A DNA stretch of 64,000 nucleotides from Ophioderma brevispina (taxonomy: Eukaryota; Echinodermata; Ophiuroidea; Amphilepidida; Ophiodermatidae). The notes below the pieces were generated by a model that saw only the letters and a list, made by a program, of their open reading frames with translations, did no database searches and had not been told where the DNA came from. Numbering within the stretch: position 1 is the stretch's first letter; each line of letters opens with the position of its first letter. Location of the stretch: assembly GCA_023653785.1 (NCBI GenBank), contig JAMKCH010012417.1:1-64000 (forward strand), read 5' to 3'. Both the position numbers and the translations under genes were made by a program. Below are positions 1-13,717 of this stretch, one piece after another.

Positions 1-2560
1 TTGTATTTGGGCTCAATTGGTAACAAGGTCCGTTTCAGAAATCCTACCCAATATCGGTATCTTGTATAACTCCTGACACCATCCTCGATTCCTCGTGTTT
101 ATCCAACGTATGTGTTCATTAATCAATTTTTCCAGATAATTTGAACAGTAATAGAAGCTTTTTTGGACGGAATTGTCCAGTGGATAGACCTTTCTTCTGC
201 TTGACCATCATTTTGTGTACGGTCTTTGCATTAGTACTATTATTTTTTTTTACTGATATATAGATATATATTTTCTATTTTGATTGAATTACCTTTACAC
301 TAAAACTCCATCTGTCTCAATACTTTTGCATCTATGAACTCAAAGCTATTAACTTTTTAAAATGTTATTAATTTTTTTTAAATTTATTTATTTTAATATA
401 TTAATATTTATTTATTCAATTTTTTAAACTGTTTTTATTATTTTATTATTTGTTTTGTGGTTTGGAAGGAATAAAAAAAGATGAGATTACATCTGCCATT
501 TCACATGATTTGGAAGACATTTTTTAGCTATTTCCCAAGCCCTCTTGTCCTCACTGACCGGACTTACTGAAATATCGCAACCATCAACCTGTACAAACTT
601 AAAGGTGCAAACGGAGTTTTGAGGCCCCAGATATGTGGTCTCAATAATAGTAATTTCCTATAGATTAGACACTGCATAAGATTTCTTGCCTTGTATTGTC
701 TACAGAAATGTCTTACAAGAGAGCAAAAATGTGATTTAATTTGCCTATATTCAATATAAAACATAGTTGATTTCGTATTTTGCTCCTATACAAAGTAAGA
801 ATTTCATAATTTTTGTTACCAAAGAAATAACATTTCTCAGCTTAATGCCTTTTAGATGGGAATTTTTTGATGGAAAGCTTTAACATCAGGCAAAAATCGT
901 ACTTTTCATTTTTTTTATGGGTGGACACCTTATGTGAAAGCCTCGTTTGCACCCTTTAAACATGTATCATTGACTATTGTTATAACTCTCTGCAAGCAAT
1001 ATTTCATGCTTTAATACTAAGTATTAAACTTCCACTTAAAACACCAGCTTTTCACAAAGATTAACCAACAAAAGGCAATATATAAACATTCGGGGATTTA
1101 TAGTTTTATTGTTCATACTAAAAATTGACTAATAAACTAAAATTAAAAACCAAATTGACACTGTGGAATATGTAGGATAAGGGGTCACAGTTTTGTACAG
1201 GGGTAAAAATTGTAATTGTTCGAATTAATAATGTATAGTTCGACAGTATCTGTTATCTATCAGTTTTATTACAATAGCACATAACAGTTCAAGTCAATCC
1301 TGGGTAACATTTGTCCAATTGCTCCAAATTGGTTTTAAAATGTGTTCATTTGGTCACACTAGATACTAAAGTGTATTTAGATTCCTTATTTTGACATTCA
1401 ATCTAGATAGATTTATAGTTAGTGATCTCACATAGCCCCAGTCACATTTGCTTTTTAATTATGCAACAAAATATCATATATGTGCAACCAGTAATATTTT
1501 GGGCTCCTATATCATTAGATCAGTAATAATTTATAACGAACGTTTCAATCTAAAATATTACCCCATTTGATGACCATTGGACCTATTTTGCCTCATTACA
1601 ATTAAGTATTCTACTTTCTCACCGATTGGGAAACTATACCTTTTTATCCTTGAAAGGCGTGAACAATACTTTTCGGCTCATCTCGATCATTTCAATTATT
1701 TTGACCCTGGATAAACCTTTGCCCATATATTCTACTACTTGGATTTTGGTAACTTTTGATACGGTTGTTCTTAAAGGTTTTCCCATACAATTCTGGAGAA
1801 ATCGATATTGTGCAATTAGTTTATAATGCAATTATGCTTTTTCCGAATTTGACTGGCCTATCAATCACCTGAAAATAAGCGCAATGAATTTAAATGTAAA
1901 ATTTAAAAGTCAAATTTATACATGAACTTCAAGTTCGATTACTGTGTGCCATACTAATAATACAAGGCATGGGTTTGGACATTATTATTGCAGTATAAGT
2001 AGTTGTAGTTCTTCTCACATGCAATTTTCTCACATAACCCATAGGAGTGACCAATGGATATCACATTTTGTTTTGACACTTTGACCCAAGCCTTAACTAC
2101 GTTATCAGGCCCCCCCCCCCCCCACAAATACTCCATGGTATCGTATGACCTTTAATTACCCCAAACTGACCTCTGCTACCAAATATTCAAGTATTAGATA
2201 ATTTGAGCACTCTGTCTCAAGCTTTAATTTATACCAACTTGAGTTATTGAAAGTACTATTTTAACATTACTACGAAATATGTATAAAAAAGGGGCGTGGC
2301 CTATGACGTCATTAGTGTGGTCGAATTTTTGGGTACCCCTTCTGAAATTGCTTTACATACCCCACCCCAAAGGAAGGTTTTGTGCCAAGTTTCATGCTTT
2401 TGTCCGATGCAGCGATCTTGGTGAACATTATGACTTATCTTACCTTAAACCTTCACTATCATATGGGGATACACTCGAGTCACCAACCACCCCCGTGTAT
2501 GTCCGTCGATGTTGTTGGTATTCAGTTTCACTGATCATCTCAGGGCCCAGGTGATGGGCT
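1..2560. other. No gene recognised
   Basis: Strongly AT-rich. Short open frames only; none shows a known domain or splice-flanked coding pattern. Confidence 0.6.
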
Positions 2561-2564
2561 GTAT

Positions 2565-3190
2565 ACATTCCTAAGACATAAGACCCTAAGACCTAAATCT
2601 AGACTTAAGATCTAAAGCCATGATATACTTCCAGTCGCAGCCAGCGATTAACGTGCGCAATACAGGAGTTCTGACCCAAGATCAAGACGTTTGCGCATGC
2701 TCGCGCGCAGAAATCTCTCGCTGCCACTGTAAGTATATCATGGGGTTAAGACCTAAGACAGACCCTAAAGGTAAGGCCTAAAAACTTATAATAGATGCTA
2801 AAACAAAAATATATTGGATAAAAAATGATATTGTAATTAATTGAGGAATGTCTTGATTATAAAATTCTTCGAGGTGGTGAACTACAAAACCTAATTTAAG
2901 GTCTTAGTTTTGTAGGTGCGGCAAGGGCCCACTCCAAAACTAAGACCTTGCCAAATTCCATAAAAAACATTTGGCGCCAAAAAGTTTTTGTAGTTGACAG
3001 TACAAAACTAGACCTTAACTTTTTGGCTCCAAAGTGCATATTAGTGAAATTTGAGACATGATCTAAGTTATATGGTCCTTAGATTTAGGGTCTTAAATTT
3101 ATAAGGTTCTTAGATTTAGGGTTCTTAGGTTTGGTGGCTTAGGTGGGGTCTTAGTTTTTGGGTCTTAGGTCTTCGGATGTGTATTCCACC
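2565..3190. mobile_element. Inverted-repeat element built of (CTAAGACC)-like units
   Basis: The left end (ctaagacataagaccctaag...) and right end (...gggtcttaggtcttcgg) are inverted versions of a reiterated ctaagaccc/ctaaatct motif. Inner inverted copies of aaaactaagacc occur at about 2900 and 2940. The same aaaactaagacc motif forms the arms of the 44.3-47.1 kb element, so the two are probably related. A smaller inverted repeat (2618-2745, arms containing ccatgatatactt) is nested inside. Confidence 0.65.
2618..2745. mobile_element. Small nested hairpin (MITE-like)
   Basis: Arms ccatgatatacttccagt...gcagccagcga and its near-complement ending gtaagtatatcatgg, about 28 bp each, enclosing a GC-rich centre with gcgcatgctcgcgcgc. 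It interrupts the ctaagacc array around it. Confidence 0.6.
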
Positions 3191-3344
3191 TATGTCAGTG
3201 TAGGTGAAGACTGCTTCACTTATAGCCAACTTTGGTAATTTTCATTTCCATGCAATCCAATTATGGAAATAATAGTGATAATAATATCATGATTTGCATT
3301 GTTAATGGCCCTCTACCACAAACGCACGCAAGCGCCTTAAAACC

Positions 3345-3920
3345 GCAATACTTAAAGCAATAACAGCACATTTTTGAGATCGCTCTTCAATTTTTCAAAA
3401 TTTGAGATTTTTGCACCTGCAGTTGTGTTGTTCTAGAAACATACCTGCTAGTGGTAAAGCTAAAAAATGCGTATTTGTTATAAAAGAGCGATTTTGTACT
3501 TAGAATTGTGATCCTTTATTGTAATTTAATGGTGGTGCTGGAAACGCCAACTTTTAGTCATCCATTGTGAAATAGTCCCAAAAATAATGTCACCCCCCCC
3601 CCCTCACTAAACTTACCCTCTACCTGACTTTCCCTTACAACCGAATCAACACCTAGGATGAGCGCAATGACCCTACATGGCGCAATCCCGCTATTTCTTA
3701 TTGAGGGAAGTTTCAAATAGCCCGTTGAAATTATTATCGGGGATCTCCGCGATTAAATTGTCACAATAAAATTCTTTTTTTTGCGACATAGAGAGAATGT
3801 GAGCTCTACCATTCACAGGTATAGTTTACCAATACTAATTAATGCAACTGGTGGCAAAAATCTCAATATCCGGAAAATAGGGGGCGCTCTTCCAAAAATT
3901 GTGGCTGTTATTGCTTTAAA
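3345..3920. mobile_element. MITE-like element with 30-40 bp inverted ends
   Basis: Left end reads ttaaagcaataacagcac...gatcgctc. The right end is the inverted form with ggcgctcttcc...gctgttattgctttaaa. There is no coding sequence between them. A C-run (3594-3602) lies inside. Confidence 0.6.
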
Positions 3921-4624
3921 ATACGATTATCTTATTCGTTCATGAACAGGTGAATCGGGCCACATATTCTGTCTCCTCCTCCCACTAATCGTTATCGACG
4001 CTACATCCAAACTTTTCGACACGATGGGGTTGAATCTACTCTAACAAACTCACTTTAAAAAAAAATTATCAGGAAATAATTGTTTCCAGGAGCCGCTTAA
4101 TGACACTGTGAAAGGTACCTCCTCTGAATGTTCACGGGAAGCTTGTTGCAATGACATTGACATTGAATGATCCGTCCCGCCAAATCCACGCATGGTATGA
4201 GGTACAACAGTCGCGTCACATCAGAAGACGAATCGTAAGCCTTCGCCTAGTGCCATCAGAAGTACTACTTACTGCCCAACACATAGTACAATTGAGACCA
4301 GCGACAGGTGCGGTATACTTAGCCGTCCGTGCAGAAACTTACACATGGTTTTTGTAGCCTGATAGTTGCTTTCATGCAACCCATGGTGTAAGATGTGATC
4401 AAAAGTTGTGACCTAGGGTTCTTAAGTTTGGTTGTTGGGTAGGGATCCATGTCCATATCAACTTTTTTTTGCCAAATTTAACACAACTTACCATTTTCCT
4501 CGAATTTTAAGAACATTTTGGCTTCCGTTGAGAAGATTTTACTATTTTTCAAACAATTGAAGAACGTTTTTGAAAAAAAACACACGACCCCGGTGCTAGG
4601 CCACATTTGCATAAAATAAGGGGT

Positions 4625-4890
4625 TCATTCAACCAGAAGTCTGAAAATGAGACCGATGTCTATGCACGTGCCTGTAATGGTCATTGTATTGGAGTGGATG
4701 AACAACAAGCGCGCAGCTTTCTTTTGCAAGCGCTGGAGCCTCTTAAAATCTATTTCATTGGCGCATATAAATGAGTTGGCAGAGTAAAATGGGGCACAAG
4801 ACCCAAGATCGTACAGTACATACAAACCTACTCTATAGAAGATGTACAAGGTTCCCGCGCCATGCGTAAATCGACTACTGCTGGTCACCG
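4625..4890 (-). pseudogene. LINE C-terminal fragment
   Basis: A minus-strand open frame contains IDFKRLQRLQKKAARLLF, typical of the segment after the RT domain of non-LTR elements (KLQRLQKRAAR-type). The remainder is diverged. No other LINE motif is visible next to it. Confidence 0.5.
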
Positions 4891-5984
4891 ACTCCTTCTA
4901 TTCACCGACGGCCTTAGCGCCTGCGTAGCACATTCCTATTTTAGCAAAGGCCCGAAGGCTGCGGTTATTTGTGCGCTGAATCCAGCCACGGGACTGACCA
5001 ATGAACCGTGTTGCCGTACAACACCTACATGTGTGCATGTCATGAATACCATGCTTGACGCGCTGATGACCCTGCTGAGTCAAAAAACAGTTCTGCGCAT
5101 ATAATTATGACAGCAATCAATACTCTATTTTCATTTCCCATTTCAAACTTTGGTTCCACTTCTGAAAAATAGCCTGAATATTTACAACGGGCAAGTAGTA
5201 AACGTAAATGTCACCCCGCATAGAGACACATTGTATCAGGATGGACGAAGTGCACCGGAACACATATAGTCATCTCACAAGTCAAATTATAAGCGCATAA
5301 TCTACGATTATTAAGGAAGTACTTTTGAACCCTCAGTTTCTAGGATAGACTCATAGAGCACCGTTACTAAACAAAAACACCTTCATACTCACCAACGGAA
5401 AGTATGACTTGAATTCTTTGCACCTTCAACATGGATTTACCATTATCATAGCATATATTTTGGACCACCTGACATCTGAGAAGTCTCTCGAACGTCGTGA
5501 AAACAGTGCCGCATTTCCTAAATCTTCCCAAGCGGTATCACATTATTATGACGTCAAGTTCATGAGGGGGGGGGGGGCGGCACTTTCAGTGTAATCGGAA
5601 ACCAGTTGCAAAGAGTTTGTTCGTGTACAGCATGTGGGTTTCAGAATCATTGTCACAGTTCTTTTAGTATTTAACTATAAAGCTGATTTGTGCAGCCGTT
5701 GGTCTTATACTTCTCAAAGCATTTTGAAAAACTTGATTTACAACCTGTTTGAATTACTTGTAAAGTATTTGTAAACATGACAACATTATCTCCCAGTTCT
5801 ATAACCTCTATTTAGCAATGTTAGTCTTGAGTGTTGTGACATCCAAGGTGAGTTTGTTAGCAGTGATCTCTATACAATGGATTGGGCACCACAACAGTAA
5901 TTGTTATGTTAGGGAATGAAGCAACCGGCGGACATGGACATATTGGTCTACCGAACACAATAGCATTCCAGAGACACTTATTTA

Positions 5985-6145
5985 ACAGAGGTGGCAGGAG
6001 ATATGGTTCCTCCGGGCTCACAGTCCCGGGGGGAACAATGGTGTGATAAATAGAGCAATCGATTCAGTTGACTCTTCACGCAACATTAGTTTCAAGCTTT
6101 ATTCCGTGGTCGTCTATGGACCCGGACTATGATACCTGCCGGACT
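5985..6145. repeat. Dispersed repeat, copy 1 of 2
   Basis: Shares order and wording with 38125-38290: ggcaggagatatggttcct / ctcacagtccc / gattcagttgactct / ctttattccgtggtcgtcta / ccggactatg. No reading frame is conserved between the two copies. Confidence 0.8.
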
Positions 6146-6337
6146 ATGAGCTATGATTACTTTGCCACACCTGCTCTTAACACCTGCTTGGGATTTTTGG
6201 ATTAACATATGCGTCAGGCCTCAATTAAGAAAGCCAGGTTTTTTTCCAATTCCATTGTATAGAGATCAGTGGGTTTGTACCAAAAAAAGTTGGAGTAAGT
6301 ACGTTACTTTTTATGTTGGCAGAAGGACGAAGAGTAT

Positions 6338-6562
6338 TTCCAGTGGCTAATTCAGCTTTTTTTTTGAGGGGGGGCGGCAAAGGGGGGGAGGGGGGGGGGG
6401 GGGCACCTGTATTTTCAGGGGGGGGGGAAGCATATATTAAAATTAATTAGTATATGGTATATGACTATGTAAATTCACTAATTTTTCAGGGGGCAGATTC
6501 CCCACGGGGGGGCGGGGGGCACAGTGAACACCCCCCGGCCCCCGTTTATGGGTACGCCACAG
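6338..6562. mobile_element. Degenerate cagtggcgtagccag-family MITE, G-rich
   Basis: Begins cagtggctaattcag and ends gggtacgccacagtg, a worn version of the inverted ends seen at 38609-38696 and 40067-40455. Inside are long G runs and the shared word cagattccccac. Confidence 0.55.
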
Positions 6563-7231
6563 TGTATTTCTGAAACTGTCAAGGGAGAGATGGGAGTCCT
6601 GCTCTCATTTTGACTGTGAAAACTGTCAAGGGAGCGAGGGGAGTATTGTTGAAAGTCTAACAGAAATTACGGAATGACCTTTCTGATGTTCAGGTTTTGT
6701 TTTTTATTAGTTTATAAAGCCAGATTAAAGAGTGTATAGCCGAGATCAGTGAACCAACAACTGCTTTACAAAAGGCCTCTCTTACATTCAACAGAAGTAA
6801 CAAAGTGCAAATAATATTAATTGCTTTGGCTGCAGTAGATCGTAAAAGTCAGTTATTTTTTTTTTTTAAAAATTTGTATTTAGATCCATGGTGACGTTTT
6901 TACTTTAAAATATTATTATCTATGTGGTTAACTCTACTCTATTTAGTCAATTCATCTATGTACTTATTATTGTTTTCACAAATCTGGAGTAAACTGAAGT
7001 AAAATTAGTCGTCTTACTATAGTTGGTTACCTGGAGACTTAAAAGACGATCGATCTACAGGGCGTCAGACCTGGGGAGCTAATGGCGGCCATCCATCACA
7101 TTCTGCCTGCACGGTGGGCGTGTTGCCCATGGCTAGGCCCTTCGCCGAAACTGTGGACTTGGCGCCAGGAAGGGCATCATGTCACTTCTTTTGCTCCCAA
7201 AATCCTCCCATAGCAGTATTGCTGAGTGGAG

Positions 7232-7610
7232 TTAAAAGGTCCCGTGGCCCATCGTAATGGCCTCGTCCCCAGAAGCCCCAATTTTTACCGGAACAAGGGG
7301 GTTTTTTTTTGGTTTTTTCAACACTTTTGATATCCGAAGAAAGCTACTCTTTTTCTCATTTAACCAACCTGGAAATTTAGGGGGGGGCAAAAGGATGTTT
7401 GGTTTGGAAGTTATGAGCGAAAATTGTGCCCCATTTTGTAGACCAATATTAGTTTTACACAGTACTCTATGGGGCTTTCAAAATCACGTTTTTAGCTCTT
7501 CACATTCAAACCGGATTGAATATCGGGCGCGAAACTTTACAGATGTGGTTTTGAGATGAAGGCCGCTTATCAAGTTGAATACTTCATATACTTAGATCGG
7601 GCCTTCCCCG
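7232..7610. mobile_element. TTAA-ended repeat family, copy 1
   Basis: Starts ttaaaaggtcccgtggccca and contains cctcgtccccagaagccc, ggatgtttggtttgg, gttatgagcgaaaa, agtactctatgggg and gcgcgaaactttacag. It ends at about 7610 with atcgggccttcccc. The same order appears inverted at 29821-30173 and directly at 32255-32530. Confidence 0.75.
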
Positions 7611-8387
7611 CTTACCAACTTTTGGTTTACCTATGTAGTCAGTAGTACAGCAGTGACCATGGCTGCTTAGAATGTTTGCAATTTGAATGTTTTCTGCTCA
7701 CATTTCCTTTAAATTTCTTTTAATTTCTACTATTATTATTTTTACTATTCTTATTATTCAGCGATTTAACCATTCGCCTTGGCACATAGTAATAAACCTA
7801 AAGAGAAAGTACGACGACTACTAACTATAACATATTTCCTGCGTAACATAGATGTTATTTTTTTTTATGGACAATAATTTTAATGGTTGTCTTTTTTTCT
7901 CTGTTGCCTTCAAATTTCCTCTCCAAATTTTTCCAGGTGGTTGAGTCGCCACTTCGCCCATGCCTAGTTACTCTCTAAATGTAAACGAGTGAAAATTCAC
8001 TCCCAAAGAGTAAAATCTGTAACCACCTAGACCTGGCCTGCCTGATCGCAGTTGCGTAAATTTCTGTTTGACATGGGTGGTAGTGAAATTTATTGAATAA
8101 AAAGGTTTGCTGACAAATCCGTTTTAGAATATGTGCGCGCGCAGCTCGCTAAAATTGCCAATCGAACCTAAAATAATAAATGTAATTGCAATTATAACAA
8201 AATCCGCGCGAAGCCCGCGGAAATTCACCATTTCTAAACTATTTGAACATAGATCACACATTTATTTTTGTCACAATACATGACCGGGGCGTCCAATTTG
8301 GGGAAGCGAGGGTGATCGTATGACCATCATTCTCATCAAAATATTTGGGTATATATTACCCCTATCCCCCGGGATTGACGCCTATTG

Positions 8388-8505
8388 GTGGGTTCATACT
8401 TCCGAACAATGCTTTTGAGTCAGTATGCATGAAATATGTATCAACACGTTGCGGTGAAAACCATGTTCGAAAGGCTAGCGTCTGCAGAATAAGTATGACC
8501 CACCA
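8388..8505. mobile_element. Short hairpin element
   Basis: Left tggtgggttcatactt and right aagtatgacccacca are inverted. The interior contains ccatgttcgaaaggctagcg, related to words near 9540 and 9610 (ctagagtctttcgaacagg and atgttcgaaagctagcg), which themselves form a small inverted pair. Confidence 0.65.
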
Positions 8506-9889
8506 TTAGCCTGATCATATGCCGATTGCATATTTAAATGTAATAGTACCTCTACCATTATTAAAAAAAAAGAAAGCCCGAAAGATAAGAGATCAGATAC
8601 CCCTAACATTACACAACCAAGTACTGTTCACATTCAGATTGGCCTAAGCCAATTGAGCATAGAATGTATTATTACACCTAATACATATTCATGAGAGAAT
8701 AGGCATAAGTGCTTCCATTTCATTGTCCAATTCCCGGACACAGGGATGATAAATTGAGCTATCAGTGAATTGGGCTATTTCCCATGCGGTAAAAAAAACA
8801 AAAACAAAACAACGAAAAATTTTTTTACTACTTCCCTAATATCATCGTACCAGAGCATGTTAGCATTTTGTCCACGCATTGTAGTTATTTTGGTTCTCTT
8901 AAAAAGAAGGAACTTCCTCCGTTTTAAACAAACAACACAAAAGGCCGCTGCCAGTAAGTCCGGTCAGTGTCTTTGCCAGACGACGAAATTGCTGCATTAA
9001 TACAAAATAAAGATGCACAAAACGCGCGATTTGTTGTCCGGAGGGCTGTGAACATCTTTTCAGACTACTGTCGGAAAAAGGAATTCTCTCGTCGGGAATG
9101 CTGAAGAAGCGCTAAATTGTTGCCCCGTGCCGACTTGGCGAGTTTTTTGGCATGTTGGGGGTGATTTTACGCCGAAGCATTGCGAGGTCGTTAATGGGAT
9201 GGCGATTTCTATGCAAAGAAAGCTTACAGTCAACATGACATGGTCTCCAAAGGCACTTTGAAATACCATTATCTCATAAATATCATTAAGTGGTGTAATA
9301 AAACAAATACTACATGCTATGTCGGGTAAATAGTGCAACTATTTTTCCCTCGGTAACGCTTACAATGCCTACCACCCACCCCTCACCCTTCGTTCGGGGT
9401 GGTAGGCCTTATCAGTACCTCGGGAAAAATATATTGCCCTATTTCCCCTCCAACCATGAAGTATTTGTAATAATATTATGCAAGACTCGGAATTACGGGC
9501 GTGCGAATAGTAGGTCATACGTCATCGGCCAAACGTCGGCCACGCTAGAGTCTTTCGAACAGGCTTTGCGCGCCAGATACATGAAACATACGCGTGCTTA
9601 AAACAGCATGTTCGAAAGCTAGCGCCTACATCGTCTGCCGATAGATTATGGACCCCCTTGTGTCCTCCTCGACCCCACATGACCTCTATATGACTCTTTG
9701 CCCCACATTTGTTTTCGGTGGTCTCAAGCTCGGCCCCTTCATCTCTTTTAATTCATCAACATATCGACCTATACAACTACTGAAAATAAGAATTTTTTTT
9801 GCACGTACTTCCGGTCACCTATAGGCCTAATCATATTCACTTACGAAATACTTTCGGGGGGACAATCAAGCATAAGATACACTTTTTCC

Positions 9890-10030
9890 GTACTGTTAAT
9901 TATTGAAATGGAAAATGACATTAAGTATAAAAACCACACACATACCACTATACAACACACGCACGTCACACGCACGTGCGTTGCACACCACAACAAACAA
10001 TTACACACACCTACACAACAACACAATAGA
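9890..10030. repeat. CA-rich low-complexity tract
   Basis: Irregular cacaca/acacgcacgt tract with accaca words. Open frames here are low-complexity artefacts. Confidence 0.7.
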
Positions 10031-10836
10031 AAAGGAAGTGTCTGAGAACTGTAAACACAATTTTTGTGGTGGTAAAAGTGGATTCATCAAGTCATATACA
10101 ACCGATAATTAGAATCATAACCCCACTAAGAGGTTTGCCGCAATTAGTGCCAAGTTGCTGCCGATAGACGTTGAGAGTAACTGTATTCTGTTGTAGTCTC
10201 CACTGAAATGAAAGAAAAAAAATGACGATTAAAATGACAAAACATTTAAAAGAGTATTCACGAGAAATTTCGCAGTCATTTACTTAAGAAGAGGGGTTGT
10301 TCTAAAAGTGACCCTACTTATTTTCTACCACAGCTGAAATATAAATTGCTATAATAAAATATTAAAAAGCGCCAGACGTCGGCCCTAAGGGGCGCTCACT
10401 TCCTGAATAGGAAATCTTCACAATCATGTCGCTTCATTTTGTAATGCAAGTCTCAAAACGAGTGTCTGACGTGCAAAAGTGTCCGATTCATTCAAAAAAA
10501 TACATATTTGATAGCCCACTATCGTATGCATGGGATAAGTAATTACAGAGTGACATGCAATGCAGCATGGACAGAGATTTAGAATGGGCAGAATAAGGGT
10601 TGTAAATACAAGTCTCATTCGTTCCTGTACAAAATGGGTGAGATGAAATCGTAATTTTCTCCTTAATGGAAACGTCTTAGACCTGAAGCTAACATTTCTG
10701 CTTGAAGATCAAATATCCTACCCGCCAGTCATGAAATTAGGGTAGAGCACCCACACATTTTTCGCGCTTACTGGACCGTGAAGACTCGCATGCACCGTGG
10801 ACCCTTGAGGTCAGGGCACTTTTTAGTCAAGATCAA

Positions 10837-10855
10837 CCCCCCCCCCCCCCCCCCC
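10837..10855. repeat. Poly-C run
   Basis: A run of about 19 C. Similar but shorter C or G runs appear at 2109, 3594, 6380-6430, 13441, 17348, 17431, 17729, 25906, 26975, 27720, 40406, 44029 and 61691. Such runs are a feature of this genome and are prone to length error. Confidence 0.9.
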
Positions 10856-11869
10856 GAAAAATAAAAGTATTCAATGTCAACCCTTTTTGACATTCTAAAG
10901 ATTTATTACTAATATGTTAGCAACCATGATTTTCAATCCAGATCCCGCCATTTATCTCAGGGTTTAGGTTTACCTTGAGAACGGTCACCAAAAAACACCA
11001 TCATTTGCAGCGGGGGTGGACTTACCTCTGTTTCTCAGTTATTTACCGGTGGTGAATCCATAAAGAACCGTTGATCACCTTCCCCCCAAGTCCCTAATAT
11101 TATGTGACTTCAAAATCAACGGCGAGGAGAGACCAAGTCGCGAAGTAGAATCTCGATTTCTCTTTTCAGGACGTTTCCCCAAAAATGGAAGAGAGGCGTT
11201 GATAAGAGGGTAAAAAGTATATAGCCCGGCTGGGTACTACTTGCGATTCTCTCACTTCGTAAGTCGTTGCCATTCCCCAAGCAGATGGTCATGAACCAGG
11301 AACAATGGAGTAGCAGAATCCAGCTTCCTTAATTCATTTGGACGGTGGAGAAGAAGGACTGGAAAATTTGCAAATAAATGGGACAAATGGAAAAAAAGGA
11401 CCAAGATCAAATACAAGAATGTTCTAAAAACAGCGTTCTTTATCTTTACTTTGGACGGTGCATGGAGAATACGCTTTGAAGATGCAAATAAATCCGGGAG
11501 CTGGAAAAAGACAAAGATAAAATATAAAAGGACTGGGTATGAAAAAAATTTCAAAATGGTATAAAGAAGCTGACCTTTGAAAGTTGCATGATAACAAGCC
11601 CATGGGGATTTACCTCAGGAAAGTCTCTCTTTGGAGGAATTCTAACGATAATGTTGTTAAAATTTCAACACCAAGGTCGGTTTGTCAAGCATAGTTTCTG
11701 GTGCTGAAATTTTCAGAATTTATTAAACACTGCCCGGGTTTTGCGGATAATTTTAATTATAATTTTTTGTGATTGTTTATGATTGGTTTAGAGGCAAGTA
11801 GTTACAAGTAGAACAAAAATATTACAAAATTCAAATATTCCTACTCTCAAAATATCACAAGTTTCAAAT

Positions 11870-12183
11870 ATAAATGTTAACACCAAAGTTGGTGTTTAAT
11901 TAACACAGAGGGAGTGGTCCCGTATTGACTCAGCAGGTAGAGTGTTAAATTCCACCAGTAGTGTCATTTGGCACCTGGCCGTGTTAAACAAATAATTAAC
12001 ACGACTGTGGTGTAAATTACACCAAACAGTTCATCTAACACCAACATTTGTCTTACGATAACACAAACATGGTGGTACTTAACACCGAAATGGTTTTAAT
12101 CTAACACACCAGGGGTGCAGTCACCTATTGATTCAGGAGGGGAGTTAAAATTAACACCATGGTGTTAAAGTTAAAACACCACA
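11870..12183. mobile_element. GTGTTAA-rich MITE-like repeat, copy 1
   Basis: Repeated aacacc / ggtgtt words in both orientations, with inverted ends (aacaccaaagttggtgttta... and ...taacaccatggtgttaaag). Same vocabulary as 58045-58794, including a tgattcagagaggg-like word and accagtagtgt. Confidence 0.65.
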
Positions 12184-12477
12184 AACTAAGTCCCAATATT
12201 CCTTTATAGTAGAAATCTACAGGTCTTCAATGAATCGTCTGTTCCACTTTTTACTTTTCAGGACCATAAACGGAATTCTTTGATTTCATTAAGGATTTAT
12301 GTTGCACGGGACGAGAACAGGGAAGTTGCTTTCCAGCACGGACCGACGTGCGAGTGAAAGTCAATAACAAGTTTTTAAATTAACCCTGGAATAAAAAAAT
12401 TATTTTTACCACTATATGGAGTTCAAAATGGATGGCAATCTTTTCCAAGTAGCAAAGATTTTCATTCTCTATTCCTA

Positions 12478-12562
12478 ACACAGTTGCTCACATCAGGGCT
12501 CGAACGCACAACCTATACGGAGTCCATATCCACGGGACCACAAGTGCCCTCTAAACATTCGA
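12478..12562 (-). mobile_element. tRNA-like SINE fragment
   Basis: On the minus strand the sequence contains tagagggcacttgtggtccc and a B-box-like gttcgagccct, in tRNA-like spacing. It is degenerate, with no tail recognised. Confidence 0.4.
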
Positions 12563-13700
12563 ACCGTTCCTTACCCACTCAAATCAATACTGGTCAATCC
12601 TCGTCCAATTCCATGACGATTGGTAGGAAAACATGATTATCTACAAATTTAATGATTTGAATGGTTGGTTACCAGTCGTTCCACGTTAATAGGCGTCAAT
12701 GAATTACTCTTTTTTGTCTCACTCTTTAAGCACATGAGGAATTTATTCATTGGGGGGGGCAATGGGTATGAAATCTGCAGCAGATTTAAGTAGCAGATAC
12801 AAACTTAGTAGTTAAAATTTCGTACCGTGGAAAATAGTTCAATGACGTCAATGCGGTGCTGCGTGCGGGTACTGCGGGTACACCATTGACTGGCCATTGA
12901 AGTGAACGGTGTGGATGTCGGACTTATTCCACCAAACAGACGATGAGATACCATTTAATGTCTCGTCGACATACATCTCAAGATGTTTAGATTACCAAAC
13001 AGAAAACATTGATACTATAACAAAAACAAACTATATTTTAACAGGTCTGGATGTTTTACGGTGTTGAACTTATTAGGGTGCGGTACAGCATCCAATTACA
13101 ACACATTTTACAATGGCTTAAAATCGGTCACTGAACTCAGATCTCTACCGCTGTCTTGCACAAGTTAAGGGTCATTTCGTGATCGACAAGCTGAATTTTT
13201 TTATATCATTCTGAACCGTTGGCCTACCTAAAGTACAGTATGTGGTTTAATCTACGCAGCAAATTCGACCCCAATTTAGAAGATTTTTAAAAATATTGTC
13301 TTCTAATTTAAAAACATTAATATATATGTTTTCTGTCCGTGGAACGCATGACACAGTATATGATAGTCTTGCTGAAGACGCTCAGCTATGTACACCTTTC
13401 CGAGGTACTCCCCCGTATATAACTCACTGGTGTTGATAACCCCCCCCACCCCCCCGCGGCCTCAGCTGAGCCCATGGAAACTCTTAAAACCTGCTAAATC
13501 TCTCCCCCAACCCCCCCCCACTCCAGGGACTTAGATCGGCGCCATGCAAAAACCATAAAATGGAAAAAATTTAGATCCAACTGATCGGCTGAAATTAGTT
13601 GATAGAATTTGTTTACAATACACTAGTACTTTACTAATACACACACCATATATTCTCTCGTATCTGCATGTTTTGGAATTACCAATAGCTTCTTCCACAT
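12563..13700. other. No gene recognised
   Basis: No supported coding region. C-rich runs at 13440-13530. The oxidase-like copy starts right after. Confidence 0.5.
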
Positions 13701-13717
13701 GATTATTTCACATTTTA

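Larger units (their letters stand above)
8506..11869. other. No gene recognised
   Basis: Open frames of 60-100 codons overlap on both strands without motif, signal or splice support. Contains the CA tract (9890), the small inverted pair at 9540-9628 and the poly-C run (10837). Confidence 0.5.
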
